DNA of 64,000 bases from an uncultured Muribaculaceae bacterium (GCA_910587355.1 CAJUKF010000010.1:1-64000), one strand, 5' to 3'; shown: positions 37,493-47,218, counted from the first letter of the stretch. The notes: generated by a model from the sequence alone, not told the origin. A program made the numbers and translations.

Positions 37493-38695
37493 ATGCGACT
37501 TTCACATATCCTTCTTATCACAGCGGCTCTCGCTTTTACGGGCTGCGCGCACTCCCACAACGAACATGAACACGAGCATGAGCATGAACATGCAGAGGGC
37601 CACGAACACTCCGAAGGGCATGAGCACGGAGCCGAAGGGCATGAGCACTCCGAAGGCGAACATGAAGGCGAGCACAAGGATGCCCCCGGCGTGATTGTAC
37701 TTCATGATGAAGCCGCAGAACGCTTCGGTGTCCGCACGGAAGTGGCACAACCCGGCGAATTCAATGCCGTGGTGAAATGCGCAGGACAAGTGGTGCGCTC
37801 AGGCGCCGACGATGCCGTAGCATCAGCTCCGACGGCCGGTATCATCCATTTTGCAGCCGGCATGAATCCCGGAGCCAAAGCCGGCCGCGGGACTGTGGTA
37901 GCCACCATTGACGCCCGCGGCATGAGCGGAGGTGATGCCAACGCCGCCGCCAAAGCCCAGCTCACGGCAGCCGAAGCCGAACTCGACCGCATTCAGGACC
38001 TTTACGATGACCGTCTCGCGACTCAGGGCGAACTGCTTGCCGCACAGGCTGCGGTAGCTCAGGCCAAAGCCGCCTACAGCCCCTCGGCCGGAAACGGACG
38101 CGTCACATCGCCTATTTCGGGTACGGTAACCGCCCTGCTTGTGAAAGAAGGCAGCTTTGTCAATGCAGGCGACCCTGTCGCCTCGATAGGCACCGGCGAA
38201 GGCTCGGTACTGAGGGCCGACATTCCGCAGAGATACTATAAACTCGCACCGTCGTTCACCGATATGCGGGCCGAGTTTGCCAACACACCCGTATTTACAG
38301 TCAGCGAGCGTGGAGGACGCCGTCTCAGCGGCGCTCCGGCCGGTGAAACAACGACAACCGGCGGTTATATACCCGTATACTTCACGGCATCCGGCACCGG
38401 CATGGCCGCAGGTACACCCTTCACGGCATATCTTATAGGCGGTAGCCGCCAAGGAATTCTAAGTGTACCCGTCTCGGCGCTGTCGGAGCAACAGGGCAAT
38501 TTCTTCGTATATGAAAACTTTGCCCCCGAGCATTATCGCAAACTTCCCGTGAAAATCGGCGACAGCGACGGCATACGCACAGAAATCATCTCCGGCCTCG
38601 AGCCCGGCACGACCTTCGTAGCCAACGGCGTGTCGGCCGTACGTCTGTCAGAGACATCAGGCGTAATTCCTCAGGGACATACACATAACCACTAA
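37493..38695 (+). CDS. RND periplasmic adaptor lipoprotein with His-rich N-terminus (CusB/CzcB-like)
   Basis: Membrane fusion protein of 400 residues. The lipobox is FTGC (Cys18). Residues 19-63 form a low-complexity His/Glu/Gly tract (repeated HEHEHE and EGHEHSEGHEH), a probable metal-binding region. Lipoyl halves (IIHFAAGMNPGAKAGRGTV, VTSPISGTVTALLVKEGSFV) flank a short hairpin. With the HME-type pump 17 bp downstream, this suggests export of a heavy-metal cation such as Co, Zn, Ni, Cu or Ag. Which one cannot be told. No outer-membrane factor is encoded in the pair. Confidence 0.88.
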   Translation: MRLSHILLITAALAFTGCAHSHNEHEHEHEHEHAEGHEHSEGHEHGAEGHEHSEGEHEGEHKDAPGVIVLHDEAAERFGVRTEVAQPGEFNAVVKCAGQVVRSGADDAVASAPTAGIIHFAAGMNPGAKAGRGTVVATIDARGMSGGDANAAAKAQLTAAEAELDRIQDLYDDRLATQGELLAAQAAVAQAKAAYSPSAGNGRVTSPISGTVTALLVKEGSFVNAGDPVASIGTGEGSVLRADIPQRYYKLAPSFTDMRAEFANTPVFTVSERGGRRLSGAPAGETTTTGGYIPVYFTASGTGMAAGTPFTAYLIGGSRQGILSVPVSALSEQQGNFFVYENFAPEHYRKLPVKIGDSDGIRTEIISGLEPGTTFVANGVSAVRLSETSGVIPQGHTHNH

Positions 38696-38712
38696 AAAAG
38701 GAGACCCGGCAG

Positions 38713-41700
38713 ATGCTCAACAAAATAATACATCTTTCGCTCAACAACCGCCTCGCCGTGCTTATACTTACGGCGCTGATTTTCGTGGCCGGCTGTGCGA
38801 CGCTTCTCCGCATGGACGTTGATATTTTCCCCGACCTCAACGCTCCCACAGTAGTAATCATGACCGAGGCTCCCGGTCTCGCAGCCGAGGAGGTGGAGCA
38901 AGTAGTAACCTATCCCGTTGAGACCGCCGTCAACGGAGCAACGGGCGTACGCCGCGTGCGCTCGTCGTCAAACGCCGGTTTCTCGGTAGTCTGGGTGGAG
39001 TTCGACTGGGACACCGACATCTATCTCGCACGCCAGATAGTGGCCGAACGCCTTGATGCGGCATCCGAAGATTTTCCCGAAGGTGTTCAGAAGCCCGTCA
39101 TGGGCCCGCAGTCGTCGATTCTCGGCGAAATGATGCTGATAGCGCTTACCTCGGAGAACGACAGCACCTCAATGCTCGAACTCCGGCGAATAGCCGAGCG
39201 CACCATACGTCCGCGCATACTGTCGCTCGGAGGCGTGTCGCAGGTATCGGTAATGGGCGGCGACGCTCCCGAGTTCCAGATAAAGCTCAATCCGGCCCTG
39301 ATGAACACCTATGGTGTGACTGTCAGTGACGTACTCGCCGCCACCGACGGCTTCAACACCAACGCCGGAGGAGGCTCAATCTATGACTACGGCAACGAAT
39401 ACATAGTAAAAGCCAACATCAACACCGCCGACTGCGATGCCCTCGGACAGGCCGTAGTGCGCTCGGACGAACGCGGCACGGTGACTCTCGCCGACATAGC
39501 CACTATAGAGCAGTCGGGACGTCTTCCCCGAATCGGCCTGGCATCGCTCCGTACACAGCCAGCAGTGATTCTGACCGTGACGAAGCAGAACGGCACCGAC
39601 ACTCGCTCGCTTACTGAGGCGATTGACAAGCAGCTCGAATCAATGGCGAAGACACTCCCTCATGACGTAAAAATCTCCACAGACATATTCCGTCAGGACG
39701 ATTTCATAGAAAGCTCGGTAAGCAATCTTGAAAGTTCGCTTATTGAAGGCGCCCTGTTTGTGATTATAATCCTGTTCATCTTCCTGATGAACATACGCAC
39801 CACCGTCATTTCGGTCATAGCCCTCCCGCTGTCGATTATCATATCGATACTGATACTCAACGCAATGGGCTACACCGTCAACACCATGAGTCTCGGCGGC
39901 ATCGCCATTGCCATAGGCTGCCTTGTCGACGATGCCATTGTTGATGTCGAGAACGTGTACAAACGACTCAGGCAGAACAGGCTGCTCCCGTCCGGAGAAC
40001 GCAAACCGGTGCTGGATGTTGTGTTCCATGCCTCGGCAGAGGTGCGTATGCCCATTTTCAACTCCACTCTCATCATCACTGCCGCTTTCCTTCCCCTCTT
40101 CTTCCTCACGGGCATGGAAGGCCGCATGCTCAGGCCTCTCGGCGTGGCCTTCATAGTGTCGCTCCTCGCATCCACAATCGTGGCTCTGACTCTCACGCCC
40201 GTACTGTGCAGCCTTATGCTCGGCACCGGACGTGAAAACAAGAAATTATCTGCCGAACCCCGCCTGACCAAAGCCCTGAGCAAAGCTTATTCGCGCTCGC
40301 TCACATGGATTATGGACCACAGCCGCAGTATGCTGTGGGGTACGGGCGTACTCTTCGTAGCCGCGCTGATTGTCTACTTCACCCTTGGGTCCGGATTCCT
40401 GCCGCGCTTCAACGAAGGCTCATTCACTATCAACGTAAGCGCACTTCCTGGCATTTCTCTTGAAGAAAGCGACCGCATAGGCCGCGAGGCAGAGCGGATT
40501 ATCATGGAGACTCCGGAAATCCTCACCGTAGCCCGAAAGACGGGCCGCGCCGAGCTCGACGAGCACTCCCGCGGTGTCAACGGGTCGGAACTCGAGGCAC
40601 CCTACCGTCTCAAAGAGCGCAGCCGCAGCGAAGTGAGCGCAGAGCTGCGCAAACGACTCGGCGAAATTCCCGGCGCTGTGGTTGAAATCGGACAACCGAT
40701 TTCACACCGTATCGATGCAATGCTCTCCGGCTCGCAGTCGCAAGTGGCAATAAAGATTTTCGGACCCGACCTCAACACCCTCTTCAGCCTCGGACGCAGC
40801 ATAAAGGAGATTGTGGAGAAAGTGCCGGGAGCCGTCGACGTAAACATTGAGCAGCAGATTGAACGGCCCCAGCTCATCATCACTCCGAAACGCGAAATAC
40901 TGGCGCAATACGGCGTTACAATGGGCGATTTCAGCCGTACGGTAGCCGCTACCCTCGGCGGCATGCGTGTCGGCGAGGTTTACGACAAAGGCTTCGCTTA
41001 CGACATCACCGTGATTCTCGACGAAGCACACCGCGAATCGATTGCCGACGTCGGTCTTGTGCCTGTAGCCACAAATCGTGGGCCCGTCACACTGGAGACA
41101 CTTGCCGACATCAGGATTGCTTCAGGACCTAATTCCGTGAGCCGGGAGGACGTGGAACGGCGCCTGATAGTCAGCGCGAACGTCGAGGGCCGCGACCTCG
41201 GCGGTACTGTGGACGAGATGCGCAGCGAAATCGAAAAATCGGTGACACTCCCCGAAAACTATTACGTGGTGTACGGCGGCCAGTTCGAAAACCAAAAATC
41301 GGCCTCGCGCACGCTCGCGCTCACATCACTTGGCGCGCTGCTGATTATCTTCATGCTTCTCTACGGTGAATTCCGCAGCCTGTCGCAGTCGCTGGTAATT
41401 CTCGTCAATATGCCTTTGGCTCTGATTGGCGGCATATTCATGCTCGCCATTACGGGCGGCGAAGTCAATATTCCGGCCATCATAGGTTTCATATCACTCA
41501 TGGGCATAAGCACCCGCAACGGCATGCTGCTGATGAACCGCTATAACGCTCTTGCGACCCAGGGCGAAAGTCTCGACGAGCGCATTCGCCACGGCTCAGC
41601 CGACCGTCTGCTCCCCATTGTCATGACGGCCCTCACATCAGCCCTCGCCCTAATCCCTCTCGCCGTTAAGGCACAGGCTCCTGGCAACGAAATCCAGGCA

Positions 41701-41802
41701 CCGATGGCACTGGTAATTCTCGGAGGTCTCATATCCTCCACCGTGCTTAATGTTTATATCGTGCCGATTCTCTACCGGCTGATTCATGTGAAGGACAAAT
41801 AA
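38713..41802 (+). CDS. HME-type RND efflux pump (CusA/CzcA family)
   Basis: Heavy-metal efflux RND permease of 1029 residues. LRMDVDIFPDLNAPTVVIMTE and NGATGVRRVRSSSNAGFSVVWVEFDWDTDIY near the N-terminus are signatures of the CusA/CzcA branch and unlike HAE1 pumps. Paired aspartates in TM4 are at about 406-407 (CLVDDAIVDVEN). The C-terminal half has GFISLMGISTRNGMLLMNRYN. Specific metal ligands were not identified. It depends on the upstream adaptor and would need an outer-membrane factor from elsewhere. It ends at a bidirectional terminator. Confidence 0.93.
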   Translation: MLNKIIHLSLNNRLAVLILTALIFVAGCATLLRMDVDIFPDLNAPTVVIMTEAPGLAAEEVEQVVTYPVETAVNGATGVRRVRSSSNAGFSVVWVEFDWDTDIYLARQIVAERLDAASEDFPEGVQKPVMGPQSSILGEMMLIALTSENDSTSMLELRRIAERTIRPRILSLGGVSQVSVMGGDAPEFQIKLNPALMNTYGVTVSDVLAATDGFNTNAGGGSIYDYGNEYIVKANINTADCDALGQAVVRSDERGTVTLADIATIEQSGRLPRIGLASLRTQPAVILTVTKQNGTDTRSLTEAIDKQLESMAKTLPHDVKISTDIFRQDDFIESSVSNLESSLIEGALFVIIILFIFLMNIRTTVISVIALPLSIIISILILNAMGYTVNTMSLGGIAIAIGCLVDDAIVDVENVYKRLRQNRLLPSGERKPVLDVVFHASAEVRMPIFNSTLIITAAFLPLFFLTGMEGRMLRPLGVAFIVSLLASTIVALTLTPVLCSLMLGTGRENKKLSAEPRLTKALSKAYSRSLTWIMDHSRSMLWGTGVLFVAALIVYFTLGSGFLPRFNEGSFTINVSALPGISLEESDRIGREAERIIMETPEILTVARKTGRAELDEHSRGVNGSELEAPYRLKERSRSEVSAELRKRLGEIPGAVVEIGQPISHRIDAMLSGSQSQVAIKIFGPDLNTLFSLGRSIKEIVEKVPGAVDVNIEQQIERPQLIITPKREILAQYGVTMGDFSRTVAATLGGMRVGEVYDKGFAYDITVILDEAHRESIADVGLVPVATNRGPVTLETLADIRIASGPNSVSREDVERRLIVSANVEGRDLGGTVDEMRSEIEKSVTLPENYYVVYGGQFENQKSASRTLALTSLGALLIIFMLLYGEFRSLSQSLVILVNMPLALIGGIFMLAITGGEVNIPAIIGFISLMGISTRNGMLLMNRYNALATQGESLDERIRHGSADRLLPIVMTALTSALALIPLAVKAQAPGNEIQAPMALVILGGLISSTVLNVYIVPILYRLIHVKDK

Positions 41803-41830
41803 AAAACAGCGCCTCAAGGCGCTGTTTTTT
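41801..41830. terminator. Bidirectional terminator between the HME pump and the GH130-like gene
   Basis: A perfect 13-bp stem AAAAAACAGCGCC / GGCGCTGTTTTTT with a TCAA loop. It begins within the stop codon of the pump gene. Confidence 0.94.
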
Positions 41831-41852
41831 ATTTAACTATATATAGCTCAAC

Positions 41853-43052
41853 TCATTTCTGAGGCTGTTCCTGTTTCACGGGGTCACCGTAGCCGGAGCG
41901 TTTTGCAGGGTCATATACGGCGACACCGACCATTGAATCGGCGCATCCGTAGTAAAGATACCATTTGTCATTGTGATAGACAAGACCCTCGATGAAAACT
42001 GTGCCATCTACATACTGACCGCTCTTCTCGAAGTCGTCCATAGGACGGAAGAAGGGTTTGTCGAGACGGCCGATTGCCTCGTAAGGATTGTCAAGACTGA
42101 AAAGAATCTGACCGGCGGCATAAGTCTTCGCAGGATAATCCTGGTCGCCTTTCTCACCGCTCTTGTTCTTGCCGTTGTAGAAAAGAAGAATGCCGTTGTC
42201 GGTAATTACGGCAGGAGGTCCGCACTCTGTCAGGTCGCTGTCGAAGTAACCCTCACGCGTGTCAATCAGATGAATCAGATTCTTATCTGCATCGACGTAC
42301 GGCTCCCAGTGCACGAGGTCATCGCTTGTGGCAGCGCATACCCAAGCCTCACCCCAGTACATGAGATACTTTTCCTCACCGTTGATTTTCACCTTGGCTG
42401 CACGCTGCACGCCATCTTTCACCTCTGTCACAATAGAACCCGACTTGCAGGCGAGGTCTTTGTACTTGCCGTCGAGAGCATCAAGGAACGCCGGGCCGTG
42501 ATGTGTCCAGGTCTGTAAATCTTCACTGGTAGCAATGCACAGACGGGGAGTACGGTTGTTCCATCCTGTGTAGGTCATAACATAGAGGGGCTTGCCGTCG
42601 ACTTGGGCAACAACCACACGGGGGTCTTCGCATCCGCCCTTCCATTCATAGGTCTGTGAAATTTCGGTCGTATCGGGATACATCACAGGGGTTGCGCGGC
42701 GAGAGTCAATTGTGATGCCGTCGGCAGTCTCTGCCAGACCAATACGCGAGGTGCGGCCTCCGATGCCGGCAGTGGGGTCGTCTTCGGCACGATAGAGAAT
42801 GTAAATCTTACCATCTTTGACAACAGCGGCCGGATTGAAAGTGTCGGCGAATTCCCATTTGACTTCTTCACCCTTCATCGGGCAGGCAAATACACTCTCC
42901 TGATTGGGAGTGATGAGCGGATTGACACCTTCGGGGCGTTCGAAGCCTCCGAAAGCCCACTCAGGCAAAGCATTGTCGGTCTTTGCCGCAGGCGTACATG
43001 AGACCGCACCCAACAGACAGAGAGCGGCAACATAAGAAAACGATTTTATCAT
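41853..43052 (-). CDS. GH130-like five-bladed propeller glycosidase/phosphorylase, lipoprotein
   Basis: Exported lipoprotein of 399 residues; lipobox AVSC with Cys19. It shows the repeating propeller pattern of the GH130/GH43-like fold: FNPAAVVKDGKIYILYRAEDDP, SRIGLAETADGI, GGCEDPRVV, TECGPPAVITDNGILLFYNGKN and DGTVFIEGLVYHNDKWYLYYGCAD. The EDPR motif and the RAED pattern favour GH130, whose Bacteroides members include beta-1,2-mannosidases and mannoside phosphorylases. Substrate and mechanism are not determined. A GH43-like assignment is the alternative. It has its own promoter and no Sus neighbours. Confidence 0.78.
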   Translation of the reverse strand: MIKSFSYVAALCLLGAVSCTPAAKTDNALPEWAFGGFERPEGVNPLITPNQESVFACPMKGEEVKWEFADTFNPAAVVKDGKIYILYRAEDDPTAGIGGRTSRIGLAETADGITIDSRRATPVMYPDTTEISQTYEWKGGCEDPRVVVAQVDGKPLYVMTYTGWNNRTPRLCIATSEDLQTWTHHGPAFLDALDGKYKDLACKSGSIVTEVKDGVQRAAKVKINGEEKYLMYWGEAWVCAATSDDLVHWEPYVDADKNLIHLIDTREGYFDSDLTECGPPAVITDNGILLFYNGKNKSGEKGDQDYPAKTYAAGQILFSLDNPYEAIGRLDKPFFRPMDDFEKSGQYVDGTVFIEGLVYHNDKWYLYYGCADSMVGVAVYDPAKRSGYGDPVKQEQPQK

Positions 43053-43097
43053 TCTTTCAGGAATCAGAATTAAAAGTTTGTGTTAACAAGTATTTCA

Positions 43098-43105
43098 CAA
43101 AAGTA
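43098..43105 (-). promoter_or_regulatory. -7 element for the GH130-like gene
   Basis: On the minus strand TACTTTTG (43105-43098), 46 nt before the start codon. No convincing -33 element. Confidence 0.45.
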
Positions 43106-43150
43106 TCAAATATGTCATAGCTCCACTGTCATTGTCAGCGACAAATAATT

Positions 43151-43181
43151 CCCGGTTTCTGACAATGAAGCAAAAACCGGG
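43151..43181 (-). terminator. Hairpin after asnA, probable terminator
   Basis: CCCGGTTT (43151-43158) pairs with AAACCGGG (43174-43181), 10 bp after the asnA stop on the minus strand. The following tract is AT-rich (AATTATTTG) without a pure T-run. Confidence 0.6.
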
Positions 43182-43191
43182 AAAGAACTTA

Positions 43192-44226
43192 TTACAGGAT
43201 TTCCATGCCGGCGCCCTTGCAGGCCTCAAGTTGACTTTTAGGCCAAATCGATGCCTGAACCTCTCCGATATGCGCTTTCTGGAGCATGAACATGCACAGG
43301 CGGCTCTGGCCGATACCGCCGCCTATTGATGCCGGCAACTCACCGCCAAGGAGCGCGCGGTGAAACGGAAGACTGCTGCGGTCGGTGCAGCCGCGCATCT
43401 CGAGCTGAGCCGCAAGAGATTCGGGACTTACACGTATGCCCATTGACGACAGTTCGAACGAGGTCTCGAGAATATTATCCCAGAAGATGATATCGCCGTT
43501 GAGGCCGCGGAAACCCTCGCCGTCGGGAGTAATCCAGTCGTCGTAGTCGGGGGCACGCCCGTCGTGAGGCTCGCCGTTGCTAAGCGGAGCGCCTATGCCG
43601 AGCAGAAATATAGCGCCGTACTGCTTTGCGGCCAGAGCTTCGCGCTCACGCGGTGTCTTGTCCGGATACTGCCGCAGCAGTTCCTCGGAGTGAATGAATG
43701 TGATTTTTTCGGGCAGACGCGGCGTGATATGTGGAAACTGGCGATAAATATGCTGCTCGATGTCGCGCACAACGGCATAAATGGTCTCAACCGTAGCTTT
43801 CAGATACGCGAGATTACGGTCTTCGGACCGTATGGTCTTCTCCCAGTCCCATTGGTCGACATACAGAGAGTGAAGGTTGTCAAGGTCTTCAGAAGTGCGA
43901 ATCGCATTCATGTCGGTATACAGACCATAGCCCGGCGCGATGTCGTAAGCCGCGAGTTTGGCGCGCTTCCATTTTGCAAGTGAGTGTACAACCTCGGCGT
44001 GTGCGCCACCCATAGCGTCGATGGTGAAGGATACGGGATGCTCAACACCGTTAAGGTCGTCATTGAGACCGATACCCGACAATACAAACAAAGGAGCTGT
44101 GACACGGCGCAGATTGAGAGCCTCGGCCAACTGGCGCTGAAAACGGTCTTTGATATCTTTGATTGCTATTTCTGTAGTCTCAGGAAGAAGTTTCTGTTTA
44201 TATTTTTTCGGAATTATCAGCGACAT
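43192..44226 (-). CDS. asnA: Aspartate--ammonia ligase
   Basis: Ammonia-dependent asparagine synthetase, 344 residues, related to class II aminoacyl-tRNA synthetases. Motifs are RVTAPLFVLSGIGLNDDLNGVE, VHSLAKWKRAKLAAY, GYGLYTDMNAIR, VDQWDWEK and the C-terminal GGGIGQSRLCMFMLQKAHIGEVQ. The length is usual. It stands alone with a -7 element and a downstream hairpin. Confidence 0.96.
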   Translation of the reverse strand: MSLIIPKKYKQKLLPETTEIAIKDIKDRFQRQLAEALNLRRVTAPLFVLSGIGLNDDLNGVEHPVSFTIDAMGGAHAEVVHSLAKWKRAKLAAYDIAPGYGLYTDMNAIRTSEDLDNLHSLYVDQWDWEKTIRSEDRNLAYLKATVETIYAVVRDIEQHIYRQFPHITPRLPEKITFIHSEELLRQYPDKTPREREALAAKQYGAIFLLGIGAPLSNGEPHDGRAPDYDDWITPDGEGFRGLNGDIIFWDNILETSFELSSMGIRVSPESLAAQLEMRGCTDRSSLPFHRALLGGELPASIGGGIGQSRLCMFMLQKAHIGEVQASIWPKSQLEACKGAGMEIL

Positions 44227-44254
44227 GATGCTATTGATTTTTATTATACGGCTG

Positions 44255-44262
44255 CAAAAGTA
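44255..44262 (-). promoter_or_regulatory. -7 element for asnA
   Basis: On the minus strand TACTTTTG (44262-44255), 29 nt before the asnA start codon. TTGG lies about 19-20 nt upstream as a weak -33 candidate. Confidence 0.5.
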
Positions 44263-44325
44263 GCAATATATTTGATATAAACCAACATTTCGACAGTAAA
44301 TCTAAATATTTACAAGCAGCAAAAC

Positions 44326-44371
44326 AAAAAAACAGACAGGCCGACACCCATGCATCGACCTGTCTGTTTTT
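44326..44371 (-). terminator. Terminator of the SurA-like operon
   Basis: AACAGACAGGCCGA pairs with TCGACCTGTCTGTT apart from one wobble. On the minus strand it is followed by seven T (44332-44326), 22 bp after the stop at 44393. Confidence 0.9.
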
Positions 44372-44392
44372 CTCCAATGCTTATGCGCCTTC

Positions 44393-45268
44393 CTATTTCA
44401 GAGGATTGAAGCCCGTGGGGAACCGGACTATCTCACGGTCGAGGGCGGTGCTGAAAAGTTCGTTGCGGAGACGGGCGGCGTATGCCATGCGGTGAGTGGT
44501 GAGCAGGCGCTCGCGCACAAGAGGCTCGGCGGCCTCAAAAGGCATGACGGAGCCCGAGGGCAGATATTCGCTCACGGACAGCAGATAAACGAATCCCCCT
44601 GAATGAACATCGAGCGGCTTTCCGGCCTGCAGCGAGGCGGTTACCTGAGCGCTGAAATCAATGGGTATTCGCGTCTCCACCTGGTCGAGATTCACCCAGC
44701 GGTCACGGAAATAATCATAATGCACTGCCGTAAGAGCTTCCTTCTCAAGTCGGTCGATATCGGTAGCGCGGTCACTTTTAAAAAGGCGCCGCAGAATGGG
44801 AAGATTAGGAGCATCGTCGCGCACCTTAAGATAGATTCCGCGCAGCATGGGACGTTCAAGAACAAATTCATCATGTCTGGAATCATAAAAAGCACGCAAA
44901 GAGTCGGGCGCGAACATACCATCGGAAGCCTGCATGGCCATTGTACGGCGATACTGGGCTTTGATGAGTTCGGTACGGTATTCGTCGGTGAGACGGTCGA
45001 TTTCGGCCATATCCACTTCTTCGGAAGCGACTTCCGTCACCAGGCGGGCATCAATCCACGAGCGTATATATGCCCTTGCCATTTCAGTGCTGTCGGCAGC
45101 ACTCAGGCCCGCTCTCATATGAGCGTCGACTTCGGCACGGGTAAGACAGTGATTGCCCACCACTACAAGCGCTCCCGGAGGAAGCGCCGACGCGTCACCG
45201 CCGTCCCGGCAGCCCGCAAGAAGCACGACTGCCGAGACGGCGGCAAACAAGAGTCTGAAGCCTGTCAT
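44393..45268 (-). CDS. SurA-like periplasmic foldase lipoprotein, short form
   Basis: Lipoprotein of 291 residues (lipobox LAGC, Cys20). A SurA_N-like helical region follows (VGNHCLTRAEVDAHMRAGLS.., YIRSWIDARLVTEVASEEV, ELIKAQYRRTMAMQ). A C-terminal segment (FEAAEPLVRERLLTTHRMAYAARL) resembles the closing helix of SurA proteins. No complete parvulin domain is apparent, so it may be a chaperone without isomerase activity. Its ATG overlaps the stop of the larger foldase upstream (ATGA), so the two are translationally coupled. Confidence 0.8.
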   Translation of the reverse strand: MTGFRLLFAAVSAVVLLAGCRDGGDASALPPGALVVVGNHCLTRAEVDAHMRAGLSAADSTEMARAYIRSWIDARLVTEVASEEVDMAEIDRLTDEYRTELIKAQYRRTMAMQASDGMFAPDSLRAFYDSRHDEFVLERPMLRGIYLKVRDDAPNLPILRRLFKSDRATDIDRLEKEALTAVHYDYFRDRWVNLDQVETRIPIDFSAQVTASLQAGKPLDVHSGGFVYLLSVSEYLPSGSVMPFEAAEPLVRERLLTTHRMAYAARLRNELFSTALDREIVRFPTGFNPLK

Positions 45269-47187
45269 TTGTTTTCTTCGGCCTTGAGCTTGTTGAATAC
45301 TTTGTTGTTTACTTTTACCTTATATTTTTTGTGCAGACTTTCAATCCAGTTCTTCTCAAGTTCGTTCTGATAGTCGGCGACAACAGCTCCGCGCACATCA
45401 GCGGCATCCTCCGGATTATCGACCACACGACCGCCGAAGGCTGTATAATATTTCCACTTGGTGGTTGAGTCGGGCTTTTTACCGCCAAAGGCAAGATAGT
45501 CGGTGATAGGATTCTCACCCTGAGCTGCAATGACACGTTCGATTTTAATATTGCCGCCAAATTTCTTGCGCATCTGCGTATTGAATTCCGCAGGGTCCAG
45601 CGTCGAAATTGCCGGTGCGAATGCTTCGGCGGCTTTCAGCACCGAGTCGCTTGTGGCGAAGATGATTGTGCTTTTGAATCGGGGCTTGTCCCACGCATAT
45701 TTTGCAGCGTTAGCCCTGAAATATGCTTCGAGGCCGTCTTTATCCTTTGCGGCGCGGTCCCATACATTGCGGTTGGCTATTTCAAAGAGAATATTGCCTT
45801 CGCGATACTCATTGAGCAGATTGCGATAATCGGCATTGGTTGCCGCGAGGTCTTCGCGGGCCAGTCCGAGAACGGCTTCTCCCAGTAGTGCTTCGGCAGC
45901 TCCGCGAAGCACCGAAGCAGCATCGCCCTCAGTTGGTTTGTCGGCAAGATATGAAAGCACAGCACCGAGAGTAATTTTGCCGTCCTTGCTGGAGGCCACC
46001 ACGAGCTTACTTGCCGAATTGGCGGCCACGAAAGCAGAATCGACTCCGCCGGGACCGGCCATTTCCACGGCGCGGGCAAGTCCGGCGTCGTCAACGGATG
46101 CCTTGTATGTCTTCATGAATTCGGCAAGCTTTGCATCAGCAGGCATATTGGCACGGCTATCGCGCTGCATTGCCTGAAGGATGTTCTTGCGCACTTCATC
46201 AAGCGGAGGAACACCGCGATGCGACTGACGGAGAATGATATGATAGCCGAAACTGGTCTCGAACGGCTCAGACACGGCACCGTCGGCAAGCGCGAACGAT
46301 ATGCTGTCGAAAGGCTGCACCATCATTCCGCGGCCGAACCAAGAAAGCGAACCTCCGTTCTTTGCGGAGCCGGGGTCTTCGGAATACTGACGTGCCATAG
46401 CGGCGAAATCGGCATTGCCGGTGCGGAGCACGCTGTAAAGAGAATCTATGATTTGGCGCTGACGCTTTTTTTCCTCGGGGCTTTTGCCGCGTGTGAGACG
46501 AAGGATATGCGAGGCAAGCACTTCGCCGGAAGCGGGTTTGCGCGACTCCACCCGGATGATATGATAGCCGAAGCCGGAATTCACCACCGGAGTGATTTCA
46601 CCCACAGCGGCGTCATACGATGCCTTTTCAAATGGCCAGGGATAGCGGTCGGGAAGCACTACACCCATAAGCCCTCCGCGCTGGGCAGAGTATTTGTCGG
46701 CGGAGTAACGGCGTGCCGCATCTTCGTAGCTTATGGTGCCGCCGAGTATGGCATTGCGCACCGAATCAGCAAGCTGCTCGGCTCCGGGTTTGTTCTCGAA
46801 CATGATATGGCTTACGGTGACGTCGTCGGCACGGTGGGAATAAGCCTCGCTGACAAGACTGTCTTCCACAGCCTGCGAGCGCAGATAGGGTGCGGCAAGG
46901 TCGTTGCGGTATTTTATATACTCCTGCTGTATTTCAGGGAGTTCCGGAATACCGGCATGCTCGGCATCCGCCACCTTGAGCTTATAGTTGATAAACAGCT
47001 GCAGATAATCGTCAATCGACTGTTTCTGAATCTGCTGTGCCGCATTTTTTTTATAGAGATACTCGAATTCGCCGACAGTGACATCGCGTCCGTCGACAGT
47101 CATAAGCACGGCATCTGTCTTTACCTCTGCCGCGATTGTCGGAACGCAGGCCAGAGCAAGAGCGCAGGCGAAGATGTATTTTTTCAT
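45265..47187 (-). CDS. SurA-type peptidylprolyl isomerase with parvulin repeats
   Basis: Periplasmic chaperone/isomerase of 640 residues with a signal peptide (about 1-19, ending IAAE). Two parvulin domains are visible: VSHIMFENKP..GLMGVVLPDRYPWPFEKASYD and SHILRLTRGK..GGSLSWFGRGMMVQPFDSISFAL with GYHIILRQSHRG. A long C-terminal region follows. The start is the ATG at 47187; the frame runs further upstream to 47247 but without a signal peptide. It lies downstream of guaB, separated by a hairpin, with a short SurA-like gene after it. It likely escorts outer-membrane proteins. Confidence 0.91.
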   Translation of the reverse strand: MKKYIFACALALACVPTIAAEVKTDAVLMTVDGRDVTVGEFEYLYKKNAAQQIQKQSIDDYLQLFINYKLKVADAEHAGIPELPEIQQEYIKYRNDLAAPYLRSQAVEDSLVSEAYSHRADDVTVSHIMFENKPGAEQLADSVRNAILGGTISYEDAARRYSADKYSAQRGGLMGVVLPDRYPWPFEKASYDAAVGEITPVVNSGFGYHIIRVESRKPASGEVLASHILRLTRGKSPEEKKRQRQIIDSLYSVLRTGNADFAAMARQYSEDPGSAKNGGSLSWFGRGMMVQPFDSISFALADGAVSEPFETSFGYHIILRQSHRGVPPLDEVRKNILQAMQRDSRANMPADAKLAEFMKTYKASVDDAGLARAVEMAGPGGVDSAFVAANSASKLVVASSKDGKITLGAVLSYLADKPTEGDAASVLRGAAEALLGEAVLGLAREDLAATNADYRNLLNEYREGNILFEIANRNVWDRAAKDKDGLEAYFRANAAKYAWDKPRFKSTIIFATSDSVLKAAEAFAPAISTLDPAEFNTQMRKKFGGNIKIERVIAAQGENPITDYLAFGGKKPDSTTKWKYYTAFGGRVVDNPEDAADVRGAVVADYQNELEKNWIESLHKKYKVKVNNKVFNKLKAEENK

Positions 47188-47218
47188 CAGTGTTATCTTG
47201 AAAAAAGGCATAAACAAT

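Noticed and set aside
37545..37685. Repeated GARCAYGARCAC-like units suggesting a short tandem repeat or CRISPR-like array
   Set aside because: They are codons of the His/Glu-rich tract of the adaptor protein, without spacers or regular unit length.
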